In this document: positions 41,224-49,772 of the stretch, piece after piece
Layout: each line of letters begins with the position of its first letter
How positions within the stretch are numbered: position 1 is the first letter of the stretch
Assembly (NCBI RefSeq): GCF_000378125.1
Contig: NZ_KB899241.1
Span: 347,652-411,651 of the forward strand
Length of the DNA: 64,000 bases
Direction: 5' to 3'
Source of the DNA: Rudaea cellulosilytica DSM 22992
Lineage (GTDB): Bacteria > Pseudomonadota > Gammaproteobacteria > Xanthomonadales > Rhodanobacteraceae
The notes under the pieces: model-generated
Database searches by the model: none
Told to the model about the DNA's origin: nothing
The model's input: the letters and a program-made list of their open reading frames with translations, nothing else
Program-made: the position numbers and the translations under genes

Positions 41224-41451
41224 TCAGAGGCCGAGCAGGCCGTCGATGTCGGACAGGTGCGCGAGATTGCGCAGCGCGGGCGGCGCGTTGAGGTAGCGCA
41301 GCGTCGTGCCGCGCGCCCGCGCCTGGGCAGACCAGGCGATCAGCACGGCCAGCGTCGCGCTGTCCGCGTCGGCCAGCTTCGACAAATCGACGCTGTCGGT
41401 CGCTGGCGGATTGCCCAACGCAGCGCCGGCATTGTCGAAACTGATCCTCAC
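41224..41451 (-). CDS. mlaB: STAS-domain protein MlaB
   Basis: 75 residues starting at a GTG that overlaps the mlaC stop (GTGA). MlaB is the cytoplasmic STAS subunit that stabilises the MlaFEDB ABC complex. The STAS core is present: SVDLSKLADADSATLAVLIAWSAQARARG with the conserved Asp-Ser. The protein is about 20 residues shorter than the E. coli one at the N-terminus. Last gene of mlaFEDCB. Confidence 0.88.
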   Translation of the reverse strand: MRISFDNAGAALGNPPATDSVDLSKLADADSATLAVLIAWSAQARARGTTLRYLNAPPALRNLAHLSDIDGLLGL

Positions 41452-42086
41452 TTCTTGATGCCTTCCGAGTCCATCGACTCGAGCGCCTTGGCGCCCTGGC
41501 TTTCCAGGCGTGTGGTCAACGCATCGAGGCTAGATTTCTGAATTTCCTCGGCGACCTGGTTGCGATAGTTGGTCACGTAGGAGATGCCTTCGATGATCAC
41601 GTCGTAGGCCTTCCAGTCACCCTGCGAGGTCTTGCGGAATGCGTAGTCGACCGGCACGAGCTTGCCGTCGTCGAGCACGACCTGGGTGCGCACGAGCGTG
41701 CGCTTGTCGTTGAGTTCGCCCTGCTGCGGCAGCACGCGCACACGGCCCTCGGTGTACTTGAGCAGGCCTTCGGCGTAGCGGTGCGTGATCGAGTTGTACA
41801 TCGCCTTGGCGAAGCGCGCGCGCTGTTCCGGAGATGCCGTGCGTGCGTTCTGGCCGAGCACGAGGATCGAAGCGTAGTCGATGTCGAAATGCGGCAGCAC
41901 GATCTGGTCGATGACCTTGATCAGGCCTTCGCGATCCTTGGCGAGTTCGGCGCGGCGCGCCTCCATCGTCTTGCCGAGTTCGTCGACCAGAGTCTGCACG
42001 ACCTGATTCGGCGCGGGCGCCTCGGCCAATGCCGGAGTCGCCGTCGCCAACGCGAGTACACAGAGCAAAGAATACAGAATGCGCAT
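41448..42086 (-). CDS. mlaC: Periplasmic phospholipid carrier MlaC
   Basis: 212 residues with a signal peptide (MRILYSLLCVLALATATPALA). MlaC ferries phospholipid between MlaA and the inner-membrane MlaD ring. Family blocks are visible: QTLVDELGKTMEARR, IVLPHFDIDYASILVLG, NSITHRYAEGLLKY and DYAFRKTSQGDWKAYDVIIEGISYVTNYRNQ. Located between mlaD (91-bp gap) and mlaB. Confidence 0.95.
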   Translation of the reverse strand: MRILYSLLCVLALATATPALAEAPAPNQVVQTLVDELGKTMEARRAELAKDREGLIKVIDQIVLPHFDIDYASILVLGQNARTASPEQRARFAKAMYNSITHRYAEGLLKYTEGRVRVLPQQGELNDKRTLVRTQVVLDDGKLVPVDYAFRKTSQGDWKAYDVIIEGISYVTNYRNQVAEEIQKSSLDALTTRLESQGAKALESMDSEGIKK

Positions 42087-42177
42087 ACGTCACCTTTTCA
42101 ATTCGCCGGCGGATGCCCGTGCCTCCGCCCTTCCCGAAAGCCCCGCAGCCGCGCGGAGTTTCCATCCTTACGATCGC

Positions 42178-42699
42178 CTACGGCTTCGCCGGCGGCTTGT
42201 CCTTGTCCGCACCCGCGGCCTTGTCGCCCGCATTCTTCGCAGCGTCGCCGCTGCCGACCAGATACTTCCCGATCAGCTCCTCAAGCTGCATCGAACTCTG
42301 GGTCAGGATCACTTCGTCGCCGTTCTTGAACATGTCCGGCGAGCCGCCAGGCTGGATCGCAACATACTGGTCGCCCAATAAACCGCTGGTGAATACCGCG
42401 GCGGCCGAGTCATCGGGGATTTTGCTGAAGCGCTTGTCGATCGACAGCGTGACGAGTGCATCGAGCTTGTCCGGCTCAAGCACCACGTTCGCGACCGAAC
42501 CGATGCGCACGCCTGCGATCTTCACCGGTGCGCGCAGCTTGAGCTGACCGACATTGGTAAAGCGCGCCTTCAGGTCGTAACTGTCGCCCTGGCTGAAGTT
42601 CGCGACCGAGGTGGTCTGCGTCGCCAGATAGGCAAGCGCGGCGAAGCCGAGCAGGATGAACAGCCCGGTGCCGATCTGGAAGGATTGTCGTTGTGCCAT
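42178..42699 (-). CDS. mlaD: MCE-domain lipid-transfer protein MlaD
   Basis: 173 residues with one N-terminal membrane segment (GTGLFILLGFAALAYLA) followed by the MCE domain. Visible motifs are YDLKARFTNVGQLKLRAPVKIAGVRIG, VTLSIDKRFSKIPDDSAAAV and TSGLLGDQYVAIQPGG. MlaD hexamers form a periplasmic ring that passes lipid to the MlaE permease. The C-terminus is a Lys/Ala/Pro-rich tail. Confidence 0.95.
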   Translation of the reverse strand: MAQRQSFQIGTGLFILLGFAALAYLATQTTSVANFSQGDSYDLKARFTNVGQLKLRAPVKIAGVRIGSVANVVLEPDKLDALVTLSIDKRFSKIPDDSAAAVFTSGLLGDQYVAIQPGGSPDMFKNGDEVILTQSSMQLEELIGKYLVGSGDAAKNAGDKAAGADKDKPPAKP

Positions 42700-42714
42700 C
42701 GTTGTTCCCTTGCC

Positions 42715-43482
42715 TTACATCAGGAAGGCAGTCATGACGAAATCGAGCGCAAGCGTCGCGATCGAAGAAAACACCACCGTGCGCGTGGTCGCATAGGCCA
42801 CGCCTTCGCTGGTCGGCGCGGTCGTGTAGCCCTGAAACGTCGCGATCAGCGTGCATACGGCGCCGAAGGCGACGCTCTTCCACACGCCGTTGATCACGTC
42901 TTTCCAAACGTCGACGCTCGAGGTCATGTTCGACCAGAACGTGCCGTTGTCGAGGCCGAGCCAGCTCACGCCAACGAGATGCGCGCCGAAGATGCCGAGC
43001 GCGTTAAACACGCAGGCGAGCAGCGGCATCGCGATGACTCCGGCGATGAAGCGCGGCGCGACGACATAGGCGAGCGGATCGACCGCCATCATTTCCATCG
43101 CCGAGATTTGGTCGGTCGCACGCATCAGGCCGATCTCGGCCGTGATCGAGGTACCGGCGCGACCGGCGAACAGCAGCGCAGTGACGACCGGCCCGAGCTC
43201 GCGGTACAGCGACAGCGACACCACCGTGCCGAGCGCCGCAGTGCCGCCGAAGATCGACAGCACGTAATAGAGTTGCAAGCCGAGCACCATGCCGACGAAC
43301 AGGCCGCAGGTCATGATGATCGTCAGGCTCATCGCGCCGACGAACCAGACCTGGCGAATCGTTTCCTTGATATGGCGCAGACTGCTCGGAATGGCAGCGA
43401 GAATCTGCAGCAGGAACAGGCCGCAGGCGCCGACCTGGGCGATGCCGTCGACGAGGTAGGAGGGCTTGCGCACCGTGCTCAT
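42715..43482 (-). CDS. mlaE: ABC transporter permease MlaE
   Basis: 255 residues from ATG 43480-43482, which overlaps the mlaF stop (ATGA). Polytopic inner-membrane permease of the Mla phospholipid transporter with the family signatures ELGPVVTALLFAGRAGTSITAEIG, RATDQISAMEMMAVDPLAYVVAPRF and GVAYATTRTVVFSSIATLALDF. The frame is open far upstream across mlaF but that part has no permease sequence, so the longer start is rejected. Confidence 0.96.
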   Translation of the reverse strand: MSTVRKPSYLVDGIAQVGACGLFLLQILAAIPSSLRHIKETIRQVWFVGAMSLTIIMTCGLFVGMVLGLQLYYVLSIFGGTAALGTVVSLSLYRELGPVVTALLFAGRAGTSITAEIGLMRATDQISAMEMMAVDPLAYVVAPRFIAGVIAMPLLACVFNALGIFGAHLVGVSWLGLDNGTFWSNMTSSVDVWKDVINGVWKSVAFGAVCTLIATFQGYTTAPTSEGVAYATTRTVVFSSIATLALDFVMTAFLM

Positions 43483-44330
43483 GCGCCCGCTCCGGCGAGG
43501 CCAAGCTGGGTGGCGTAGTCGGGCGCGGGATACTGGAACGGCACCGGGCCATCCGCCGCACCGGTGAAAAACTGCTTGGTCCACGGCGTCTCGCCGCGCG
43601 CAAGCTCGTCGGGCGTGCCGTGCGCGGCGATCTTGCCACCGGCAATCAAGAAGATGCTGTCGGCGATCAGGCGGACCGCGGCGAGCTCGTGCGCGACGAG
43701 GATACTGGTGATGCCGAGCGTATCGTTCAAGACCCGGATGAGCTTGAGGATCTGATTGAGTGCGATCGGATCGAGGCCGACGAACGGCTCGTCGTAGATG
43801 ATCAGCATCGGATCGCGCACGATGGCCCTGGCAAGTGCAACGCGCCGTATCATGCCGCCCGACAGTTCGTGCGGCGTCAGCTCGGCCGCACCGCGCAGAC
43901 CGACCGCCTGCAACTTGGTCAGCACGAGGTTGCGCACGAGCACTTCGGGCAGGTCGAGGTGCTGGCGCAGCGGAAACGCGACGTTCTCGAATACCGAGTA
44001 GTCGGTGAGCAGCGCCGAGTTCTGGAACAGGTAGCCGATCTTCTCGCGCAGCGCGAACAGTTTCGCGCGATCGAGCTTGACGACGTTCTGCCCGTCGACC
44101 CACACCTCGCCCGCATCGGGGGCGAGCTGGCCGGTGATGTGGCGCATCAGCGTGGTCTTGCCGGTGCCGCTGGGTCCCATGATCGCAGTGATCTTGCCGC
44201 GCGGGATGTCGAGGTCGACCTTGTCGAAGATCGTCTTGCCGTTGAGCACGGTCGACAGGCCGCGGATCCTGATCAGAGGATTCGGAGTCGGGGCATTGCC
44301 GGCAGCGGGTGCTTGCGGTTCGGTGCTCAT
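43479..44330 (-). CDS. mlaF: ABC transporter ATPase MlaF
   Basis: 283 residues from ATG 44328-44330; an in-frame TTG nine bases upstream is possible. Energises the Mla transporter. Walker A GPSGTGKTT, signature LSGGMIRRVALARAI, Walker B MLIIYDEPFVGLD and the switch His in ILVAHE are intact. The C-terminal ~40 residues (GETPWTKQFFTGAADGPVPFQY) are the MlaF-specific tail that contacts MlaB. First gene of the operon. Confidence 0.96.
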   Translation of the reverse strand: MSTEPQAPAAGNAPTPNPLIRIRGLSTVLNGKTIFDKVDLDIPRGKITAIMGPSGTGKTTLMRHITGQLAPDAGEVWVDGQNVVKLDRAKLFALREKIGYLFQNSALLTDYSVFENVAFPLRQHLDLPEVLVRNLVLTKLQAVGLRGAAELTPHELSGGMIRRVALARAIVRDPMLIIYDEPFVGLDPIALNQILKLIRVLNDTLGITSILVAHELAAVRLIADSIFLIAGGKIAAHGTPDELARGETPWTKQFFTGAADGPVPFQYPAPDYATQLGLAGAGA

Positions 44331-44421
44331 CTCAAACAAGAAAACGGCGCATGACGCGCCCGAATGCAGTCACCTTACCGGAAGGCCGCAGGCAACGGAA
44401 GTCGCGTGAAATTGCGGTTAA

Positions 44422-44437
44422 GCGCCTCGTCAGGCGC
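44422..44437. terminator. Short hairpin after nudK
   Basis: GCGCCT-cgtc-AGGCGC between the nudK stop and the mlaF start. On the minus strand it is followed by TTAACC only, so it is a weak terminator candidate. Confidence 0.3.
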
Positions 44438-44450
44438 GGCCGCGTTTAAC

Positions 44451-45038
44451 TCACGCCGCGAACAGATGCAAAGCGGCGTACTGCAGCAGCATGATCGTCT
44501 TGCCGTCGCGGATGGCACCACTGCGGATCGCGGCCAGCGCCGCGTCGAAGTCCATCTCGACCACCTCGATGTCCTCGTCGTCGACGCCGCCGCCGTCGCC
44601 CACGCGCGCGGCCGCCGAGTATTCGGCGACGAAGAAATGCAGGATCTCGGTCACCGATCCGGGCGACATGTAGGCTTCGAACACCTTGCGCACCGCGCCG
44701 ATCTCGTAGCCGGTCTCCTCGCGCGTTTCGCGGCGGATGGCATCCTCGGGGTTGTCCGCATCGAGCAGGCCTGCGCAGGTTTCCAGCAACATGCCCGAGG
44801 CGTTGCCGTTGACGTAGGTCGGCAGGCGGAACTGCCGCGTCAGCAACACCGTGCGGCGCTGCAGATCGTAAAGCAGGATCGTCGCGCCATTGCCGCGGTC
44901 GTAGGCTTCGCGCGTGCGCTCCGCCCAGGTTCCATCGGGCTTGCGCATGCGGTAATGCACCTTGCGCAGCACGTACCAGTTGTCGGAAAGGACTTCGGTC
45001 TTGACGATATCGATGTCGGGATTCACGCGTGCGTTCAA
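44451..45038 (-). CDS. nudK: GDP-mannose pyrophosphatase NudK
   Basis: A Nudix hydrolase that cleaves GDP-mannose. 195 residues from a TTG overlapping the gmk stop (TTGA). It reads very like E. coli Nud[40 protein letters not shown], the Nudix box ending [30 protein letters not shown], and [14 protein letters not shown]. This supports NudK over ADP-ribose pyrophosphatase. Likely cotranscribed with gmk and yicC. Confidence 0.9.
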   Translation of the reverse strand: MNARVNPDIDIVKTEVLSDNWYVLRKVHYRMRKPDGTWAERTREAYDRGNGATILLYDLQRRTVLLTRQFRLPTYVNGNASGMLLETCAGLLDADNPEDAIRRETREETGYEIGAVRKVFEAYMSPGSVTEILHFFVAEYSAAARVGDGGGVDDEDIEVVEMDFDAALAAIRSGAIRDGKTIMLLQYAALHLFAA

Positions 45039-45649
45039 TCCTTGAGCAAATCGGCAAGCAACGCGGCGAAGCGCTCGCGCTGGTTGTTCACACGCAGTTG
45101 CCGCGTCGTCACGATCGAGCGCAGGTCGGACAGCGCAGTGGCGAAGTCGTCGTTGACCACGATGTAGTCGAACTCGACCGCATGCGCGATGTCCTCGCGC
45201 GAGTCGGCGAGGCGGCGGCGGATCGTCGCGTCCGAATCCTGCGCGCGCGCGCGCAGGCGGCGCTCGAGCTCGACGCGCGACGGCGGCAGGATGAAGATGC
45301 TGACCGTATCCTGCATCTGCGCGCGCACCTGGCGCGCGCCCTGCCAGTCGATCTCGAGCAGCACATCCTTGCCCGAGCCGAGCGTACGCTCGACCGCGGT
45401 GCGCGCGGTGCCCTTGAGATCGCCGTGCACGATCGCGTGCTCGAAAAACTCGCCGCGCTTGATCATTTCCTCGAACACACCGCGCGAAACGAAGTGGTAG
45501 TGCACGCCATCGACTTCGCCCGGCCGCGGCAGGCGCGAGGTATAGGACACCGACAAGGCGATGTTCGGCTCGCGCTCGAGCAGCGCGCGGGTAAGGCTGG
45601 TTTTGCCGCCGCCCGAGGGCGCGGCGATGATGTAGAGGGTTCCCGACAT
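45035..45649 (-). CDS. gmk: Guanylate kinase
   Basis: Phosphorylates GMP to GDP in the cytoplasm. 204 residues: P-loop [13 protein letters not shown]-binding [36 protein letters not shown] and the lid [10 protein letters not shown]. The P-loop has GGGK where most enzymes have GAGK. It starts five bases after the yicC stop and overlaps nudK, forming yicC-gmk-nudK. It is separated from rpoZ-spoT, its partners in E. coli. Confidence 0.97.
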   Translation of the reverse strand: MSGTLYIIAAPSGGGKTSLTRALLEREPNIALSVSYTSRLPRPGEVDGVHYHFVSRGVFEEMIKRGEFFEHAIVHGDLKGTARTAVERTLGSGKDVLLEIDWQGARQVRAQMQDTVSIFILPPSRVELERRLRARAQDSDATIRRRLADSREDIAHAVEFDYIVVNDDFATALSDLRSIVTTRQLRVNNQRERFAALLADLLKD

Positions 45650-45653
45650 CGGC

Positions 45654-46532
45654 CTATTCTATATTCTGCACTTGCTCGCGCATCTGCTCGATCAGCACTT
45701 TCAGCTCAACCGCAGCCTGCGTGGTGCGCGCATCGACCGACTTGGAGCCGAGCGTGTTCGCCTCACGGTTGAATTCCTGCATGAGGAAGTCGAGCCGGCG
45801 TCCCGCCGGGTCCGGCGCGGCTAGGATGCGCCGCGCCTCGGCGATGTGCGCGGTGAGGCGGTCGAGTTCTTCATCCACGTCAATGCGCGACAGCTGCAGC
45901 ACGAGTTCCTGTTCGAGCCGGCTGTTATCGGCGCGCAAAAATTCGGCCGATTGCATGATCTCGGCGAGCTTGGCTTCCAGCCGCGCGCGCAACGCCTTAC
46001 GGATGTCGGGCAGCCAAGCGCGCACGTCGGCGACGATGCGCGCGATGCCGTCGAGGCGTTCGCGCAGGAAGCCGCCGAGGCGCTCGCCCTCGCGTGCACG
46101 CGTGGCGACCATGTCGGCGAGCGCGCGCTCGAGCAGGTCGAGCGCTGCCTGGCGCAGTCCTTCCTGGTCCACCTCTTCACGCTTGAGCACGCCGGGCCAG
46201 CCGAGCAGGCTGGCGAAATCGACGTTGAGCTTTGGAAAGCGCTCGGCGAACAGCGCGGCGGTCGCTTCGAGCTTGTCGAGTACCGCGTCATTGAGGCGAA
46301 TCTCGCTGGCCGCGGCCTCGCTTGCGCGAAAACGCAGGCTCAGGTCGACCTTGCCGCGCGTGAGCTTGGCGGCGGTGCGTTCGCGCAGCGCGGGCTCGAT
46401 CGCGCGCAATTCGTCGGGCAGGCGCAGACCAAGCTCGAGATAGCGATGGTTCACCGAGCGCAATTCGAAGCTCAACGCGCCCCACGGCGTGTCGGCGTCG
46501 GCGCTGGCGAAGGCGGTCATGCTGCGGATCAT
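45654..46532 (-). CDS. yicC: YicC-family endoribonuclease-type protein
   Basis: 292 residues from ATG 46530-46532 ([18 protein letters not shown], the usual family start). The N-terminal YicC domain ([29 protein letters not shown]) and C-terminal DUF1732 block ([20 protein letters not shown]) are complete. Homologues act on RNA as endoribonucleases or RNase adaptors. The family is very often next to gmk, as here. The frame is open another 54 codons upstream without family-like sequence. Confidence 0.94.
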   Translation of the reverse strand: MIRSMTAFASADADTPWGALSFELRSVNHRYLELGLRLPDELRAIEPALRERTAAKLTRGKVDLSLRFRASEAAASEIRLNDAVLDKLEATAALFAERFPKLNVDFASLLGWPGVLKREEVDQEGLRQAALDLLERALADMVATRAREGERLGGFLRERLDGIARIVADVRAWLPDIRKALRARLEAKLAEIMQSAEFLRADNSRLEQELVLQLSRIDVDEELDRLTAHIAEARRILAAPDPAGRRLDFLMQEFNREANTLGSKSVDARTTQAAVELKVLIEQMREQVQNIE

Positions 46533-46698
46533 GGGCGTGTCGCTGCGGAATTCGGACGCAAAGTATAGCGGACGCGGGAGATGGACCCCGAAGCAGGCTC
46601 GGAACGCGATCATTCCGGTCTTCTCGCGAAGCGATGAGCAAAAATTTTCTCCGCTCAAACTACAATACGGCCTCCGACGACATGGCGACTGCAATCCG

Positions 46699-47430
46699 AT
46701 GACGAATTTTCAACGCCCCAGCGGCCGCACCGCCGACCAATTACGCCCGGTCACGATCGAACGCCGCTATACGCGCCATGCCGAAGGCTCGGTGCTGATC
46801 GCGTTCGGCGACACGCGCGTGCTGTGCACGGCCAGCGTCGAGGAAAAGGTGCCGCCGTTCCTGCGCGGCAAGGGCGAGGGCTGGGTCACGGCCGAGTACG
46901 GCATGCTGCCGCGCGCGACCAAGGAACGCACCCAGCGCGAAGCCGCACGCGGCGGCCAGGGCGGCCGCACGATGGAAATACAGCGGCTCATAGGTCGATC
47001 CTTGCGCGCATGCGTCGACCGCGCGGCGCTCGGCGAACGCACGATCACGCTCGACTGCGACGTGCTCCAGGCCGACGGCGGCACACGCACCGCGGCGATC
47101 ACCGGCGCCTATGTCGCGCTGGTCGACGCGATCGGCGCGCTGACCAAGCGCGGCGCGCTGAAGAAGGCGCCGATCCTCGGTGCCGTCGCCGCGATCTCGG
47201 TCGGTATCTACCGCGGCACGCCGGTGCTCGATCTCGACTATCCCGAGGATTCCGCCTGCGACACCGATCTCAACGTCGTCATGAACGACGGCGGCGGTTT
47301 CATCGAATTGCAGGGCACCGCCGAAGGCCACGCGTTCCGCCGCGAGGAACTCGACGCGTTGCTCGGCCTCGCCAACAAGGGCATCGGCGAGTTGCTGCAG
47401 TTCCAGCAAGAGGCGTTGGCGCGTGCGTAA
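46699..47430 (+). CDS. rph: Ribonuclease PH
   Basis: Phosphorolytic 3'-5' exoribonuclease that trims tRNA 3' ends. 243 residues from ATG 46699-46701 ([20 protein letters not shown]). Signatures [54 protein letters not shown] and [17 protein letters not shown] are intact, so it is not the frameshifted form seen in E. coli K-12. A TACAAT (46661-46666) upstream may be its -10. It is divergent from yicC and overlaps rdgB by 8 bp. Confidence 0.97.
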   Translation: MTNFQRPSGRTADQLRPVTIERRYTRHAEGSVLIAFGDTRVLCTASVEEKVPPFLRGKGEGWVTAEYGMLPRATKERTQREAARGGQGGRTMEIQRLIGRSLRACVDRAALGERTITLDCDVLQADGGTRTAAITGAYVALVDAIGALTKRGALKKAPILGAVAAISVGIYRGTPVLDLDYPEDSACDTDLNVVMNDGGGFIELQGTAEGHAFRREELDALLGLANKGIGELLQFQQEALARA

Positions 47431-48019
47431 GATCGTTTTGGCGAGCAGCAATCCGGGCAAGCTCGCCGAGATTCGCGAGGTGCTCGCCGACAGCGGCATC
47501 GAACTCGTCGCGCAAGGCGAATTCGGCATAGGCGACGCCGAGGAAACCGGCACCACGTTCGTCGAGAATGCGCTGATCAAGGCGCGGCATGCGGCGCGGC
47601 TCTCCGGCCTGCCTGCGCTCGGCGACGACTCCGGCATCTGCGTTGACGTGCTCGGCGGCGCGCCGGGCCTGTACTCGGCGCGTTACGCCGGCACCCACGG
47701 CGACAATGCGGCGAATAATGCCAAGCTGCTGGCCACGCTGCGCGATGTAGCGGACAAGGAACGCACGGCGCACTTTCATTGCACCCTGGTCCTGCTGCGC
47801 AGCGCCGACGATCCCGCGCCGCTGATCGCCGAAGGCCTCTGGCGCGGGCGCATCCTGCACGCGCCGCAGGGCAGTCGGGGCTTTGGCTACGATCCCGTAT
47901 TTTTCGATCCGGCGAATGGCCCCGCAGGCGAACTCGCGCCCGCGTTGAAGAACCGCATCAGCCACCGCGGCCTCGCGCTCGCGCGCCTGCGCGAGTTGCT
48001 CGACACAGAAAAGCGATGA
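47423..48019 (+). CDS. rdgB: XTP/dITP diphosphatase (RdgB/HAM1)
   Basis: Removes non-canonical purine triphosphates. 198 residues from a GTG overlapping the rph end. The family blocks [58 protein letters not shown] and GFGYDPVFF are all present. Its stop overlaps the hemW start (ATGA). Confidence 0.96.
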   Translation: MRKIVLASSNPGKLAEIREVLADSGIELVAQGEFGIGDAEETGTTFVENALIKARHAARLSGLPALGDDSGICVDVLGGAPGLYSARYAGTHGDNAANNAKLLATLRDVADKERTAHFHCTLVLLRSADDPAPLIAEGLWRGRILHAPQGSRGFGYDPVFFDPANGPAGELAPALKNRISHRGLALARLRELLDTEKR

Positions 48020-49188
48020 CGCTGCCGCCGCTCGCGCTCTACATCCACATCCCATGGTGCGTGCGCAAATGCCCGTACTGCGATTTCAATTCGCACAATG
48101 CGCCGGACGCCCTGCCGCAGCGCGAATACGTTGAGGCGTTGCTCGCCGACCTCGACCGCGATTTGCCACTGGCACAGGGCCGGCCGCTGCGCAGCATCTT
48201 CTTCGGCGGCGGCACGCCGAGCCTATTCTCGCCCGACAGCATTGCGCGCATCCTCGATGGCGCGAACGCGCGTCTCGCGTTCGCGCCGGGCATCGAAGTC
48301 ACGATGGAAACCAATCCGGGCACGGTCGAGCACGGCGATTTCGCCGCGTACCGCCGCGCCGGCGTCAACCGCCTCAGCTTCGGCGTGCAGAGTTTCGACG
48401 ACGCGGCGCTCAAGCGCATCGGCCGCATCCACGACGCGCAACAGGCCGAGCGCGCGATCAAGCGCGCGCAGGACGACGGTCTAAACAATCTCAATCTCGA
48501 CCTGATGTACGCGCTGCCGCAACAGACGCTGGACGGCGCACTCGCCGACATCGACAAGGCGCTCGCGTTCGACACGCCGCACCTGTCGCACTACCAACTC
48601 ACGCTCGAACCAAACACGCAATTCGCCGCGAATCCACCGCCACTGCCCGACGAGGACAGCGCCTGGGACATGCAGGAAGCCTGTCAGGCGCGCATCGCCG
48701 CGGCGGGCTTCGGCCACTACGAGGTGTCGGCCTACGCGCGAGCGGGCGGCGAAAGTGCGCATAATCTCAATTACTGGCATTTCGGCGACTATCTCGGCAT
48801 CGGCGCCGGCGCGCATGGCAAGTATTCGAGCATCGATGAAAGCGGCGCATTGCAGGTGTGGCGGCGCTGGAAGGTGCGCGCGCCGCGCGGCTATCTCGAA
48901 CATGCGAAATCGGAACGCGTGATTGGCGGCGACGATCCCGTGGCGGTCGAGCAATTGCCATTCGAGTTCATGCTCAACGGACTGCGTCTGACCGGTGGAA
49001 TTCCGCTGACGGATTTTCATGCGACGACCGGGCTCGGCTCCGATGCAATTCGCCCGCAGGTCGAGGAAGCCCTGCGCCGCGGCTGGCTCGCGCCGCAAAG
49101 TGATCGGCTGCAGCCTACCGAATCGGGCCAGCGTTTCCTCAATGACCTGATCACGCTGTTTCTGCCGGAAAAGGGTGGTGAAACATGA
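48016..49188 (+). CDS. hemW: Radical SAM heme chaperone HemW
   Basis: 390 residues from ATG 48016-48018. Radical SAM cluster motif in HIPWCVRKCPYCDFNSH (C-x3-C-x2-C), glycine motif FFGGGTPSLF, and the HemW-type C-terminal domain (GAHGKYSS, FEFMLNGLRLTGGIP). HemW binds and delivers heme; it is often misannotated as coproporphyrinogen oxidase HemN. The open frame upstream lies inside rdgB and is rejected. Confidence 0.93.
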   Translation: MTLPPLALYIHIPWCVRKCPYCDFNSHNAPDALPQREYVEALLADLDRDLPLAQGRPLRSIFFGGGTPSLFSPDSIARILDGANARLAFAPGIEVTMETNPGTVEHGDFAAYRRAGVNRLSFGVQSFDDAALKRIGRIHDAQQAERAIKRAQDDGLNNLNLDLMYALPQQTLDGALADIDKALAFDTPHLSHYQLTLEPNTQFAANPPPLPDEDSAWDMQEACQARIAAAGFGHYEVSAYARAGGESAHNLNYWHFGDYLGIGAGAHGKYSSIDESGALQVWRRWKVRAPRGYLEHAKSERVIGGDDPVAVEQLPFEFMLNGLRLTGGIPLTDFHATTGLGSDAIRPQVEEALRRGWLAPQSDRLQPTESGQRFLNDLITLFLPEKGGET

Positions 49189-49385
49189 GCGACATGGCAC
49201 TCGAATTCGTGCGCATCGATTGCCCGTACTGCGGCGAAAGCTTCGAGACGCAGGTCGATCTGTCCGCGGGCTCGCAGAGCTATATCGAGGATTGCGCGGT
49301 GTGCTGCAGGCCGATCGAGATCGCCTTGCGGGTCAGCGACGAGGGCGAGTTGCTTGGCGTCGAGACGCGCACGGATCGGGAGTGA
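49185..49385 (+). CDS. CPXCG-motif small cysteine-rich protein
   Basis: 66 residues, starting in ATGA overlap with the hemW stop. Two cysteine pairs, CPYCG near the N-terminus and CAVCC in the middle, suggest a small zinc-ribbon-like fold. Acidic elsewhere. This short protein type is common in gammaproteobacteria; its function is not known. Confidence 0.85.
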   Translation: MSDMALEFVRIDCPYCGESFETQVDLSAGSQSYIEDCAVCCRPIEIALRVSDEGELLGVETRTDRE

Positions 49386-49463
49386 CATAGCTTCCCTCGC
49401 GCGCGCGGAGAAGGAAAGCAACGCTTGCTTCGCTGGCGCCCGCTCCCTACACTGCGCGCCTCG

Positions 49464-49636
49464 CAGGTGCCCCGGATCAAGATCTCGGGGTGAAACGGGA
49501 AGCCGGTGTGATTCCGGCGCTGCCCCCGCAACGGTAAGCAAGTTCGAGTTCGATCACACGCCACTGTGCATGCACGGGAAGGCGATCGAACCTGGCGTCC
49601 AGACGCCGCTTGCAAGCCCGGAGACCGGCCTGCGTC
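49464..49636 (+). promoter_or_regulatory. Cobalamin (B12) riboswitch
   Basis: The leader of the following TonB receptor contains the conserved cobalamin aptamer elements in order: AGGTGCC, GGTGAAACGGGAAGCCGGTG, CTGCCCCCGCAACGGTAAG (49520-49538), the B12 box GCCACTG (around 49560-49566), GGGAAGGC (49576-49583), and the closing GAGACCGGCCTGC (49621-49633). Binding of adenosyl- or methylcobalamin would reduce expression of the receptor. Confidence 0.92.
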
Positions 49637-49654
49637 GGGATCGCGTGCGATCCC
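49637..49654 (+). promoter_or_regulatory. Hairpin abutting the riboswitch (possible expression platform)
   Basis: GGGATCGC-gt-GCGATCCC follows the aptamer directly. No T-run follows, so regulation may be at translation or by alternative pairing rather than by a classical terminator. About 120 bases remain to the btuB ATG. Confidence 0.4.
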
Positions 49655-49772
49655 ACAGCTTGCGGCGTTGCGGTGGGCAACGGACGGGCGTATCGCGCGT
49701 CGTTCGCACGCCGCTACTCCTCTCCGAAACCTCCCGCGCCGCATCCCGGCGGGTGTGCTTTCGGAGTATAAA

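Noticed and set aside
42715-44103. 462-codon version of MlaE fused to upstream sequence
   Set aside because: The extra ~200 codons lie antisense-free but out of frame within mlaF and carry no domain; the ATGA-coupled start gives a normal 255-residue permease.
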